Source: Warburgia ugandensis (lineage: Eukaryota; Streptophyta; Magnoliopsida; Canellales; Canellaceae). Taken from it: DNA of 64,000 nucleotides. A program made the position numbers and the translations under genes. Location of the stretch: the NCBI GenBank assembly GCA_035236585.1, contig CP141127.1, forward strand, positions 70,723,495-70,787,494, in the 5' to 3' direction. The notes under the pieces were generated by a model, which was not told where the DNA came from, did no database searches, and worked only from the letters and a program-made list of their open reading frames with translations. The first letter of the stretch is position 1, and the number at the start of each line of letters is the position of its first letter. Shown here in pieces: positions 1 to 10,659 of the stretch.

Positions 1-1
1 A

Positions 2-220
2 CTAGAGTGGGTCTTTGAAAGTTGCTTAGGACAAACCACATAAAGGCTTCTAACATCCTTGAAGTGGTACATGAGTAATCCCAAAAGCAATGTCTCATTT
101 AGAGAGTGGGATGAATAACACTTTAAAGAAAGTGTATTTATACATACTCAAGCCTTAGTTAAGCCATACTTCATCTTGGTTTCAACTATATTTTCCACTC
201 AATTTTCAACAATTTTAATT
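2..220. repeat. Direct repeat, copy 1 of 2
   Basis: About 200 bases here recur at 622-846 with scattered substitutions. Shared landmarks are a start near GTTGCTTAGGACAAA, a central CACTTTAAAGAAAGTG followed by an AT-rich TATA-like stretch, and the end TTTTCCACTC. The TATA-like core suggests an old LTR promoter or a duplicated regulatory segment. No coding sequence was recognised. Copy 1 starts at the window edge, so its true left end is unknown. Confidence 0.75.
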
Positions 221-621
221 GAAGTAATATGGACCATTTCTCCATTAGTGTGGGTCATTGTTGTGTAGCATCCATGTAACTTGTCATTTATGTTCCAATT
301 TATTTGATATCTTCAAAGAGACAAAAGAGCATTGTTGGATATTTTAGTGTTAATTAAATATATTTAAATTTGAAGAATATTTGATCAAATTTGAATTTTT
401 AAAATCCAAGGTTGTATTTCAAAATGTAGATAAAAGGTCACATTAAGTGGTAAAAATTAAATACAAAGGTGAAGAGTCGCCTAGAATTATTTAGTGACAA
501 ATTAATTGACTACTATTGTATAAAAGGAGATATTTTTTTTTTTATAATATAAGTTTCTTTGTAATTCTCTTAAGTTTTCTTTTAATGTTATTTTGTTGCT
601 TAGAGCCTACCTAATTACAAA
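221..621. other. Spacer between the two direct-repeat copies
   Basis: AT-rich sequence with no usable open reading frame and a short T-run near 531-542. I see no recognisable feature. Confidence 0.5.
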
Positions 622-846
622 TTAGAGGGGGTCTTCAAAAGTTGCTTAGGACAAATGACATAAAGGCTTGTCACATGCTTGAAGTGGTACATGAGTAATC
701 CAAGAAGCAATTTCTCATTTAGAGAGCAGGGTGAATAGCACTTTAAAGAAAGTGTATTTATATATACTCAAGCCTTAGTTAAGCCATACTTCACTTTGGT
801 TTCAACCATATTTTCCACTCTCCCCTAAAATTTCCAACAATTTTAA
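622..846. repeat. Direct repeat, copy 2 of 2
   Basis: Second copy of the ~220 bp repeat at 2-220, about 620 bases downstream in the same orientation. Differences are scattered point changes, so the duplication is old. The pair may be a tandem duplication of a ~620 bp unit or decayed terminal repeats of a short element. The spacer shows no retrotransposon coding sequence. Confidence 0.75.
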
Positions 847-2571
847 AGTTTTATTTCTCTTCAAATAAAATGGAACTAATATGGTTGCTATCATGGTCGT
901 GATCACATATAACCAAGTTCTGGAAAAATCAACCATCCAATTTCACGGATGAAGCTTAAGATAGAATGACTAGTGAGAGCTTATTTTCAAGCATAAAGCA
1001 TTGCTCACAAAAAAGTAAAGGTCGATTAGACTTGTGATTATATATGTATTCTTCTTTAATTCCATCTCTACAATATATTTTCATGTGGTTGTATTTTTCA
1101 AAATGCTACTTATTTTATTAGTTAACTCACTGTTAAGAGAAATAAGAAGAATAACTTGATGGACTTTTCTAGAGAAGGATTTCTATTTAATGTTTGTTTT
1201 ATTTTGATAAAAGAACTACGTTATTCCATATGAGCTTAATTAAGTAATGAATTTTTCAGGTTGATTATAGTAGAGAAAATTAGACAGTCCAGATTTTTTT
1301 ATTTGCTATTTTCTTGTTTATATATAAATAGTGTTTTCTACCATGAAATTTATTTGTTCACAACAATACAAATTGTTTGGAAGTACTAAAAGAACTTGTG
1401 ATTTCTGAATTTCTCATCCAAGTAAAAGAAATCATGCCATGGAATGCTAGCTTTAATTGGTTCTTAATTTCTCATTTTTCTGGACTAGCAATTGGTACTG
1501 CATGTTCTCTGTATTTTCTGTAAAGCAAGCAATATAGTAGGGTACTGCTTCTCACAAAATTTAGGAAAGCATGGAAAATTGACCGTTAATCTAACTGATG
1601 GATAGATAGAGGGGGATTGAAGGAGAAGTTTGGTTTAAGAACCACTTCATTTGGGCCTCAGATAAGAGAGATCCGAAGAAAGAAAAACTACTTAAAAGAA
1701 GGGGCAGTTTCGTTTCAGTCACAGTAGCCAGAAAATTGGCATTGGCTGGCCCTCGGAAAACATCTGACTGGACTAGAAGCAAGTTATAGCCACTGCGGTT
1801 GAAACTTCTCTGCTAAAGTAATCCCGGGTAACAAGACATGTTTATATGTTCTCACAGATAGCAGTATGAAGAGAACCTCTTTGCTCTTTCTTTTTATGAC
1901 GGCCACCCTCATTGGTAGCTAAGGTTCTCAAGTGTTCCAATAGCTTCGTAAGGAAATTAGGGACCATCTCAAAGCATGCAGATACAATAATCTACCACAT
2001 TAGCCACTTTTGTACTTGACTTGTGTTCCATCAGGACCAAGAAAAGTGGCTTTGTATGACATAAAAGTAGAAGAACACCTAATTTACATGTTTCACAAAT
2101 AATTTAATTAGCTATCATTTGTGGGAAGGAATGATTGAAAAATCTTGTAGCCATCAAACTTCGATCCGAAAATCCGTATTAAATGGTAAATAACCTTCAT
2201 GGAAAAAGCTAAAGCCTTCTACCATAGTGGCACAAGGAACCTCTCCCAGTGGCATGGTGGTAAGTCAGGCGCACTCGAGATCGCGTGTCTAGGAAACGAG
2301 GAAAAAGGGAACGCTCATCAAGGTAAATTTCTCGTATTGTAATCCTCACAGATAACCTCAGGAATTGGAAAATTTGTGTGATTGTAATGCATGCATGTAT
2401 TAATGGGGATGTCTGGTATATAGAACTGCCGTACAAGTCGAACTGCCTTAGGGATCTTGTTAGGTCATATGTAGCACTTACTCGAAATATGTAAAGGATG
2501 TGAATTATGGAATTATATGATATTGTTGCTGAGACATTGGAGATGAGCATATATCAAATTTCTTTTTTGGT
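847..2571. other. Intergenic DNA, no gene recognised
   Basis: AT-rich intergenic sequence. Short open frames here (for example 1591-1782 and 2209-2550, minus strand) have low-complexity, unfamiliar translations and no supporting signals. A segment near 2240-2310 has weak tRNA-like boxes on the plus strand, too degenerate to call. Confidence 0.5.
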
Positions 2572-2587
2572 ATTTACATAAAATTCT

Positions 2588-2625
2588 GACCCCTAATTGG
2601 AACAAGGTCTTAATGATGATGATAG
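2588..2625 (+). mobile_element. 38 bp 5'-truncated LINE scar with 16 bp target-site duplication
   Basis: The 38 bases match the 3' terminus of the LINE that ends at 44334: GACCCCTAATTGG, then an AAG-TCTT block, then a GATGATGAT tail. They are flanked by perfect 16-base direct repeats (2572-2587 and 2626-2641, ATTTACATAAAATTCT). A 3'-terminal fragment, a short GAT tail and a long perfect TSD are the hallmarks of target-primed reverse transcription that stopped almost at once. The perfect TSD suggests a younger event than most elements in this window. Confidence 0.85.
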
Positions 2626-2641
2626 ATTTACATAAAATTCT

Positions 2642-5600
2642 CTACAATGAACTGAAATGTGCTTACATACTATGAACAGAAAAAAGCCTGGAGAAGGAAA
2701 TACTTATTCCTTAAACTCATTATGTATCTCTCTTTTGCAAATTCTAATCCTTTTTCTTTTTTCTCTAATGGTAGATGGATTTTAATCCATAACCTCTTGA
2801 CTGTGAGAGAGGTGTTTGACCAATGCCGATAAACGGCTGAACTCGTATCCTAATCACTGTTCATCTTTGAATCAAAAGTTCTAACAACTCAAGATTTTTG
2901 CAAGCGTGGAAATGATTAGGGCTTTTGATCCTTTCTGGCTGGTTTTTCAATGCTTAAATAATTTGTTCCATGCTATAGACTGCCAATAGCAGGGATATGT
3001 TTTAATAACTATACATGTGATCCACTTTTTGTTGTCCCCGTGTCAAGAGCACCATTAGCTTGAACCCACGTTGGATTACGTTGCAATGTTGAATCCAGTT
3101 CATGTTTCAGCAAAAGCTTAATCAAGCCAAACCGAAGTTGCTGTCGTAATATCTAAAATCCCGAGAGGTGTTGGGAGTCATCTTGCTAGTAGATCACCTA
3201 CTAGATATCAATGCATTTGGATGATTCTATTTACTTGTTTTGGCTCTTCTTAGAAAAACAAAAAAATACTTGTTTTAAGTCTTTAAAAAATTACTAATAA
3301 TAGATAATTATTATCTTGTACTCAAAGGCAAAAAGTATTCAATAGACATGATATTTGATCTCTAGCCTATAAAAAACCATTTCTAACATGAAGAATGGGT
3401 TAGATCTTAAAGAAAGTTTTTACCAAAAGAGGACATGGACTGGCTATTGAGAGAAAAAACAATAAACAGTTTAGAGTTGGAGGATGCCAATCCTCGGAGG
3501 CGAGAAAGGTTGTCCATCTCTAACCATCAACCCAGAGAGAGGTTGGTTAAAAAACAATGAATGAACCCTTTTACTTTTCACTGACTCAAACGTTGGACCC
3601 ATGCACTTCATCACGTGACCTACCACTGGAGAAGCTTGTTGTTCCATTGAGCCTACAAGGCCTTTGCTCAAACAACAGCTAGCAACTAAGCAATTGTTAT
3701 TACAGTTCAATTCCACAAAATTTCTCCATTAGGCTATCTTGATAGTGCCGTTCTCATTTTAACCCACAATTTAAATTGGGAGAAATGGCTTCGTAGGAAC
3801 TGGCCACTCCCACAACGAAGGATTTGCAGGAACCATCGGCCATTTAAAGTGAGAGAAATGCTAGGCCGAAAGTATTTGTAGGAAGCTTCCGCGAAAGCGT
3901 CCACATTTTGCATGATGGAGTCTAACATTTAAAAAGTATATGGATTTGATAATCCAAGCATCTCGATCATTGCACTTCTAATCACATGAGACGGACGGAT
4001 AGAAGCTTTGTATGCACAACATTTTACAATAAACTCCCACTAGAATCAATTCGTCATGAATTTTGGTCTATGAGAAATCCAAACTAGAGCAAATCCGTTG
4101 CATGGTCCGATCATCCTACGTAAGGGCCCCTTCATGCCAATGTGGGGCTCTTAAATAGGCTTAAGGTCTACTTCTTTTTTTTTTACAAGTCAAACTACTA
4201 GACAAGGTGCCAACAAAGGTATAGCGCAGTTGATTGCATATAACTCAGCCTCTCCATGGAATATGCTTGGACTCAGGATTGAGGTCAGAGTACATAAAAA
4301 TTAAATTTAGGATTGTATGTAAATGATTTACTTTTCTTCACTATTAAATAAGGCATTTTCTAATCACGAAAGAAGTTCACTTTCTAAGCCTATATGAAAA
4401 ATCTATATATGAAATTAGTGCATTCAGGTGATCCAAACTACTTATTTTAGCACTTTGAAAAATTAATCAATGTTAGAGGTGGTGGATTTTAACTGAAAAA
4501 ACCGCTAAATGTTTTTAATGGGCATTCAATTCGGCCTCTAGCGTATGTAAGTCAGATCATGAGATTTCAAATGAAGAAAATTTTTCTTTTATACCCTAAA
4601 CAAGGTGGGTTGAGTAAGATGAATAGATCGGATCCAGGAAATGCATATCTTGGGTACGCTTGTATTTTGGAGATGCGATCTGTGCATGCCTCTTTTTTCT
4701 GTTCACAATTCGAAGTTCAAACATCTTTTGGCCCACCGCAACCTATAACAAGTATAATAAAGTAAGAGCTAGAAAGAAGCCCTAAAATAAAGTGACGAGG
4801 ACAATTATCAATTTCCGACAAAGTTCTATTACATGTCACCAACATTCAAATGTCAACGTGATCCTCATAACGTGGACCCACCATCTGGTTTGGGCTCCAG
4901 GCTGTAGATCTCACCAACCAAAGCCAAAAAGCAGTTTGATCGCCCAAAAGAATACAAACAATGGTGGCCCCATGAAACCCAAATAGTGCTCTTAGATTCG
5001 CGACGTCTTATTTCATGTCCCATGGCCGCCAGCATAAGCATCGTCTAATCACGGAACCTAAAAAAGCAACGAGGATGGAGAAATCCTCACTTTTGAAAAG
5101 GCAGACGTGAGAGTAAATAAATCACGTCGCCCAAGTTTGGCATTGACACTTTGTAATCCCGTGAATTCATCTCCCTCGGACTGCAAGAAACACACCTTTC
5201 CCACTCCAGTTTGATATTCCCACCCCCGTATTTCTCTAGTTTCCACGCTTCACTCAGCCGTTCAATCCCGTTCGTACAGCTAATCCTAAATTTGGCCTTT
5301 TTCGTGGCACTACAACTCCCTCGATACGATTGGGACCCCAGCACACTTACTCACTGGTTGGATAAAGCCTTTGATATGGGGTGTACTTTGGGGATGAATT
5401 TAAACAGCATTCGGTATCAGAACTCAAAATGGCAAACCCAATCGGACTGGTGCTAAAATGAGTCTGTGCTGCTTAACATGGTCAAGTATTCAATGGACAA
5501 AAGCCGGTCGTACTTTGCCTCTTTACTTCTAGTGGACCGCTTTAAGGGCAGGAAATTGTGGCAAGAAAACTCTTTGCTTGAACTCAACCAAGGTCGGCGA

Positions 5601-5989
5601 ATCCAAGAAGCAAAAATGCAAAGAATTAGAAACCGCAGTTCTGCGGCTTTGATACCATAAGGAACATGGTTACATCAAGTTAATCATTACAGAGATCGTT
5701 GTACATAAAATTCTGTTACGCAACAAACAGAGCTACTAAAATAAAGGTTTCCGTCGCTATATTTAAACAGGGGAAAAGTGTAATGATCTGCATTTTAGAT
5801 TCAGAGCTTCGAGGATATGAACAGACTGGATAATGAAGATTATATATGGTATAGAATGACAAATAAAAAGACAGATAAGTAGTATTTGCAGTAGATGGCT
5901 TACAAAATGACAGAAATGAAGAAGAGAGACGACTCCACATGACAATGTAAATGCAAAGCTACAATGTATATGGATACATCACACAATAT
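2642..5989. other. Intergenic DNA downstream of the AAA-ATPase gene
   Basis: No gene recognised. Short open frames at 3471-3716, 4559-4765, 5058-5456 and 5466-5660 overlap on both strands and have no familiar domains. A region near 4215-4320 has a weak tRNA-like box A (ATAGCGCAGTTG) but no convincing box B, so I do not call a SINE. The part from about 4800 to 5700 is less AT-rich than its surroundings but shows no continuous coding frame. Confidence 0.45.
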
Positions 5990-5995
5990 TTTATT
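5990..5995 (-). terminator. Candidate poly(A) signal of the AAA-ATPase gene
   Basis: TTTATT on the plus strand reads AATAAA on the minus strand, about 180 bases past the stop codon of the gene at 6173-7717. The position and exact hexamer suit a plant near-upstream element. Plant poly(A) signals are loose, so other sites could be used. Confidence 0.45.
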
Positions 5996-6172
5996 CGAAC
6001 AACCACTAAACAAAATAAAAAGGAAAGGTTCTCTTACCATGTTACCATCTTAGAAGCCCCGAAACCAAACTAACAAAATTTCAAAACGTTTCACCAATTC
6101 CATTCCCCACTTCTCTTTCCTATCTTTCTCATCTTTTAAACCTGAAATAACGAAAAAGAAGCCCGGACCCAA

Positions 6173-7717
6173 TCAATCATCTGATTTCTCCTCTTTACCT
6201 CCTTCTTTGCAGTTCTCTGGTGCCGATTCTTCTCCAGCAATGGCACCGTCTTCTGGGGTCTCTAGTGCCCTCTTCTCCTGCTCTTCTTCGTCGTCTTCTT
6301 CCTCTTCTTTGGTCGGAATTTTCTCCCTTAAAACTCCGGCCGTTCGCCGTCTCTCAATCCTGTTTCTAAAAGCTTCCAACAATTCCAACATCGCTTTCTC
6401 CTTGTTACGCCTGTTCTTGATCAAAACTTCACTGATATCCGCCGGAGTCATCTCTGCTTTATCAATCACTTCTTCCAAGTCCTTCAATAGCCCATTATCA
6501 GAATCAACCCCTTCTTCCAAAGCTAGATAATTTTTCAGCAATATCTTCAATGCAGGGAAAGTACAGTAGCTCATCAATATATGCATATCCATTCTCCCAC
6601 ACCTCAACAGAGCAGGATCAAGCTTCTCAATATGATTGGTAGTAAACACAAAAATCCTCTCACTCCCACAACACGACCACAATCCATCGGTGAAATTCAA
6701 CAAGCCCGAAAGAGTGATCGAATTCGATCCCTCGTCGGACCTACCACACATATCTGGACCCAATTCGGCCTCCTTCCTTGAAGAGGGTGTTGGTTTCTTC
6801 CGATTCGAAAGACTGATCGAACAATCAATATCTTCAATCACAATAATAGATTTGGAAGTCGTTTTCATTAGTAACTTCCTCAATTCGGAATTTGTAGACA
6901 CTTCTGTAAGTTCCAGATCATAAATATCATATCCGAGATAATTCGCCATTGCCGCGATCAGGCTTGATTTTCCAGTGCCTGGTGGGCCATACAAAAGATA
7001 ACCTCTCTTCCAAGCCCTACCAGTTTTCTGATAAAAATATTGCCCATCCGCAAAACTCCTCAGATCTTCCATGATCTCTGCTTTCTTCGCGGGATCCATT
7101 GCAAGAGTATCAAAGGTACTTGGATGCTTGAAAGGAACAGATTCCCAAGGCTGCCCACGAGAATCAAGGGACCCACATTTTGAATTAGTGTACAACAGGC
7201 GGTCCTGATTTTTCCGGCGAATGTCGTCGGCTTTCTCCATGATGAAATTAAGATACGAATCAAGAATCAAGGGCTTGTCTTTCTTCTTGATTCGCAGCGT
7301 AAAACCCCTCTTTTCTTCTGGCAAAGGCCGCCATGAGAATGTTTGAGATTGTCTCTGTGTAACAACGTGTTCCCACCAAGCTGTTACGCCATTGAAGGTG
7401 TCAACTAAGCGATCGTTTTTAGAAAGGCCGAATGTGAAAGAGGTGGAATTGAGGGCACGTGTTAAGCTAACACGGCTCCCTGTGAGAGATGCGGAGCTGC
7501 TTAGGTAGAGTTGGACGGCGTTGTAGAGCTCGTTTGTGTTTACGCCGTCAATTTCTGTGATATCGAAGTAGCAGTAGGAGGAAAACCAGTGAAAGATTCG
7601 GTTGAAGAGTTTCACAGAAGCGAAACGGAATTCTGGAGGGAAAACTTCGCGGAGAAGGCTTTGGCAGAATGCCAAAACCCCCATGAGAGAGGCTAGAGAT
7701 GTCCAGAACTCCTTCAT
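6173..7717 (-). CDS. BCS1-like AAA-ATPase (plant AAA-ATPase At5g57480-like), single exon
   Basis: Intronless ORF of 514 codons. It begins MKEFWTSLASLMGVLAFC, which resembles the N-terminus of Arabidopsis At5g57480/At4g25835-type proteins as I recall them. Residues 3-22 form a likely membrane anchor. The plant AAA-ATPase N-terminal domain follows (FDITEIDGVNTNELYNAVQ, about 51-69). The AAA core has Walker A GPPGTGKS (244-251), Walker B IIVIEDID (291-298), the NSITLSGLLNFTDGLWS segment (332-348), sensor-1 region TTNH (359-362) and the DPALLRCGRMDMHI block (367-380), with Cys where relatives usually have Ser or Pro. The C-terminal tail is very acidic (about 470-481, mostly Glu/Asp). The reading frame stays open nine codons further upstream, but the first of these is TTG. 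The first ATG (7715-7717) gives the family-typical start. The family works as membrane-anchored ATP-driven unfoldase/translocase-like proteins at ER or mitochondrial membranes; substrate and location here are unknown. The core motifs are intact and there is no frameshift, so it is probably functional. Confidence 0.96.
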   Translation of the reverse strand: MKEFWTSLASLMGVLAFCQSLLREVFPPEFRFASVKLFNRIFHWFSSYCYFDITEIDGVNTNELYNAVQLYLSSSASLTGSRVSLTRALNSTSFTFGLSKNDRLVDTFNGVTAWWEHVVTQRQSQTFSWRPLPEEKRGFTLRIKKKDKPLILDSYLNFIMEKADDIRRKNQDRLLYTNSKCGSLDSRGQPWESVPFKHPSTFDTLAMDPAKKAEIMEDLRSFADGQYFYQKTGRAWKRGYLLYGPPGTGKSSLIAAMANYLGYDIYDLELTEVSTNSELRKLLMKTTSKSIIVIEDIDCSISLSNRKKPTPSSRKEAELGPDMCGRSDEGSNSITLSGLLNFTDGLWSCCGSERIFVFTTNHIEKLDPALLRCGRMDMHILMSYCTFPALKILLKNYLALEEGVDSDNGLLKDLEEVIDKAEMTPADISEVLIKNRRNKEKAMLELLEAFRNRIERRRTAGVLREKIPTKEEEEDDEEEQEKRALETPEDGAIAGEESAPENCKEGGKEEKSDD

Positions 7718-7799
7718 TGATGAATAAAAGGGATGGATTTCCAATGGATTTGTTGGATTTTGGAAAAAGATGATGGGTTTTCTTGTGGCTTTGCGCTGA

Positions 7800-7805
7800 T
7801 TTATA
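7800..7805 (-). promoter_or_regulatory. Candidate TATA box of the AAA-ATPase gene
   Basis: The minus strand reads CATCTATAAATCAGC here, a good plant TATA box 83 bases upstream of the ATG. Transcription starting about 30 bases downstream would give a 5' UTR of roughly 50-60 nt, rich in C/T and A. A weaker TATAAGG lies near 8014-8020. Position and motif are read directly; the start site is inferred. Confidence 0.5.
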
Positions 7806-8581
7806 GATGAGAGGGAAAGATGGGTTTCTCAATCACGCCTTATTTTCCTTTCTAGTGTTTGATTAAGGGAACGGAAGTAAAGACATAACCCCTTCTGTGG
7901 TTGGAAGAGAGGGATTCTATGGGGTGTTTGATGAATAGAAAAAGCAGGAAATGTGATGAGGAAAGGTGAAAAGGTCTTTTTGAGAAGTGGGAGAGATGGG
8001 TTGCCTTTGCTGTCCTTATAAAGAAGAGAAAACAATGGAGAAAGGAGAACTGAAGAGTCTTTGGAATTCGGAGAGAAAATTTGCAGGGTTACAGGGGAGT
8101 ACTCATTTTGCCTGTTCCACTTAACGGTGAAAGGAGAGAGAATGGGCAATGATATAGCAAAGATTTTAGAATGAGACGCTGAATGGGATTAGGGATTCAA
8201 TACTGCGGAGCGGTTACCGGTAAGTAGTAATTAAAGATATTTCTAAAACAGGAGATTTTAAAAGTGAAAGAATCTGTGATGGAGATGTATGCATGTGGTT
8301 TTGCAGAATAGTTGAAGAAACAATGAAAGAGAGAACAAAACCAGCAATACTGTTGAAAATTGCCCTTGAGTTCTATTTCTTGTCCTTCAAATCCTCACAG
8401 GCCAGTCTCTCTGTTCTCCTTTTCCTTCTGCTCCGTCCCTTGCTTGGAAATTCAGAAAGCTTATAGACTGATCGGAATGCGTGCGAAGATAGATTTCTTG
8501 TTCGAGTTACTTTCTTCTCTCTTCCGATTTGCTCTGTTACATGGGATTCTGCCCTTATTGAGGCTAGAATCAGCCAGCCGT

Positions 8582-8586
<5 letters not shown>
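7806..8586 (-). promoter_or_regulatory. Upstream region of the AAA-ATPase gene
   Basis: About 780 bases between the TATA box and a (CT)n tract. On the gene's strand it is pyrimidine-rich. Open frames here (7829-8149 minus, 8360-8677 plus) have low-complexity translations and are not convincing genes. It most likely holds promoter sequence. Confidence 0.35.

Positions 8587-8613
<27 letters not shown>
8587..8613. repeat. (CT)n microsatellite in the AAA-ATPase upstream region
   Basis: An uninterrupted CT run that reads (GA)n on the gene's strand, about 870 bases upstream of the ATG. GA repeats can bind plant BBR/BPC factors, so a regulatory role is possible but not shown. It explains the Ser/Leu- and Arg/Glu-rich open frames across it. 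Confidence 0.9.
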
Positions 8614-8687
8614 ACGCACACATACACATGGGGCTAATGAGACTCCATTGGCTACCGTTTTGACGGCCTCTGGGTAGAACGGCTGTC

Positions 8688-8704
8688 CCTCTCTCTCTCT
8701 CTCT
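8688..8704. repeat. Short (CT)n microsatellite
   Basis: A second CT run about 75 bases after the one at 8587-8613, with the same phase and composition. Confidence 0.85.
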
Positions 8705-8959
8705 TAAACGGGTATTTTAATTAGATTTTAATAAAACAATATCTTTCCATCATTTTTAGCCTTTATAAGGAAAAAGCCAGCAAGGATCAACCATAATAGG
8801 CTACTTATCTACAGAAATTTATTGACTATTTCACCCACACAGTAGACTCTACTGGTCCCAAGAAAAGCAAAAGCAGATAAAAACAAAGGCTTTATAGACA
8901 GAAAAGGTCCCGGAGAAGCAGCTGATAATTACAAAGAAAGCTCACCAACCCTCATTTCA

Positions 8960-9070
8960 ATGGCTCTTCATCCCACGAGAATTGGTCTGATTTATCCTGA
9001 GAATCCTCTTGGGGCTCCATCTTCTGACTCTCTCATCATTGTCCCATGCAAAACCCATGCAAGCAAGTAA
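8960..9070 (+). other. Short ORF of 36 codons, coding status doubtful
   Basis: ATG to TAA, 36 codons, product beginning MALHPTRIGLIYPENPLGAP. It lies in a stretch (about 8870-9240) less AT-rich than the flanks and looks like a transcribed leader or UTR. I recognise no family and it could easily be chance. It is listed because it is too short for ordinary ORF screens and sits near a divergent gene promoter. Confidence 0.12.
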
Positions 9071-9720
9071 AGGTTTGCCAGCAAGAAAAAGAGTAAATCT
9101 ACTGCCGTACTGCGCAGGAAAAACTTTGATGGTTCTTTTGGGTTCTCTCGCTTCAAATCAATGGCGAACCTAATTCTCCTCCGTATTTAATCTCTGTAGC
9201 TTCAGCTTCTACAGACATGGTCAGAAGTTCTGAAAGCTAAAAAAGCATCGTCACCATATGAATTTTGTAGGACAGAAATTGCCCTTGCTGATTTGAAAAT
9301 TTTTCTTTGGTCTTTTCTATCTGTAGACTGCAGCCGTTCTTTGACATACTCGTTTCCATTTTTTTAAATATCTTTCTCAAATCAAAATCAATTAAATTAA
9401 GGGATGTGTCCGTTTGAAAAGTTACTTCTGTCTTATGTTTTGCTTCTAGAGAGAAGATTGGACAAAGCCAACAAAAAGTCCCGGTAAATGTAGACGCCCA
9501 TTTTTATAGATTTTCTATTAACCTAAGCCGACCATCATTTCAAAATAGAAAAAATAGTTAATTCACTAGAAATAAATATGTTTGAATGATTCTCACTCGT
9601 TTTGGATCTTTAAAAAATTAATAAAAATAGTTGTTATAATTTTTAATTAAAGGAACATAGGCTACAACCATCTAATGAGCCTGAAATTCAAGTTCTAGCC
9701 TGTCTATGCAACATTATGAA
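9071..9720. other. Intergenic DNA, no gene recognised
   Basis: AT-rich, no open frame of interest and no recognised element. Confidence 0.5.
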
Positions 9721-9900
9721 CAGCTTCGATCTGTGATAAAAGTTTTATATTATATGAAAAATGGGCATGTATGCCTTGATGGCTTAGATCTGCTATAAAA
9801 GTTTCATATTATATGCAACAACGGGCATATAAGCCTTGATGGCTTAGATCTGCTATAAAAGTTTCACATTATATGCAACAACGGGCATATATGCCTTGAT
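9721..9900. repeat. Minisatellite, three 60 bp tandem copies
   Basis: Three copies in perfect 60 bp phase: 9721-9780, 9781-9840 and 9841-9900, each ending GCCTTGAT. Copies 2 and 3 differ at about two positions. Copy 1 is more diverged, so copies 2/3 arose by a later duplication. There are no spacers, so it is a plain tandem repeat. Confidence 0.93.
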
Positions 9901-10511
9901 CTTCCCTTGAGCCTGAAAAGGCTAAAAACAAAACAAAATTGATATCATGCTAGTTATGAAAAAAACTGGTAATCCATGGACATTGATTTTATTTTGATAG
10001 AATATTTCCAATAAGCCTTGTTTACGATTTTGACAAGAAAATATGAATTATTTGTTTTTTCGTGAACTATAGAGTATCTATGGAATATTCCTTTGACATG
10101 TGACCAAATCATGAGTTTAGCTATCCATGGTTTGCAAGTTTAAATGTGTGGATCTACAAATAGATTTCTCGTGTAGGCTCAAAAAATGTACTTTTTCTTA
10201 ACTAAGAAAATACTTTTTTAGTAATCGAACTCATTTATAAATAAGAAATGCTTTATATGGCCCGGCCTCTTTTTTTTTTCCCTTTTAAAGGCTTATATGG
10301 CATGAGCTCTTAGTAAGTTACAGAACACCTAAATTTTACACAGTGGGCCTCATTAGGATTGATCAAATTGCTCCATCTAAATTTTAAAATCGAGAAAATT
10401 GTTTTGTGATGTCCACATCCACGGACCATAAAAGAAAAGTTGTTGCAATTGCCCAAGTAGCGCAATTTTTTAGGTACAAAATATCTAATATTAGAAAAAA
10501 CATATGACTAA

Positions 10512-10580
10512 CGTAGAGGCGCAGCAAGAAGCCTATCTGGTGGAAAATCATATGTTCGAGGCTGCTAGTAGGTGTGTTGT
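10512..10580 (+). repeat. Possible tRNA-derived SINE remnant, copy 1
   Basis: AGAGGCGCAGCAAGAAGCC resembles a degenerate pol III box A region. About 30 bases on, ATGTTCGAGGC resembles box B (GTTCGA core). The segment is related to 10660-10735. Both point to a SINE or a duplicated tRNA-like fragment. No tail or TSD was found. Confidence 0.3.
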
Positions 10581-10659
10581 TCAAAATGAAAGGAAGGACC
10601 AAATGACTAGAGGTAATTTACTGTGACGTAGACCAAATGCCCATTCTGGCGCCACTTTC

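Noticed and set aside
4200..4330. Possible tRNA gene or SINE
   Set aside because: Box A-like ATAGCGCAGTTG is present but there is no box B, cloverleaf or TSD.
1591..5940. Scattered frames of 60-113 codons left of the AAA gene
   Set aside because: Overlap on both strands, unfamiliar composition, no start context or domain.
6207..6923. Plus-strand open frames opposite the AAA-ATPase gene
   Set aside because: Antisense shadows of a conserved coding sequence with no recognisable domain.
9721..9900. Possible CRISPR-like array
   Set aside because: The 60 bp units are contiguous with no spacers, and the DNA is plant nuclear.
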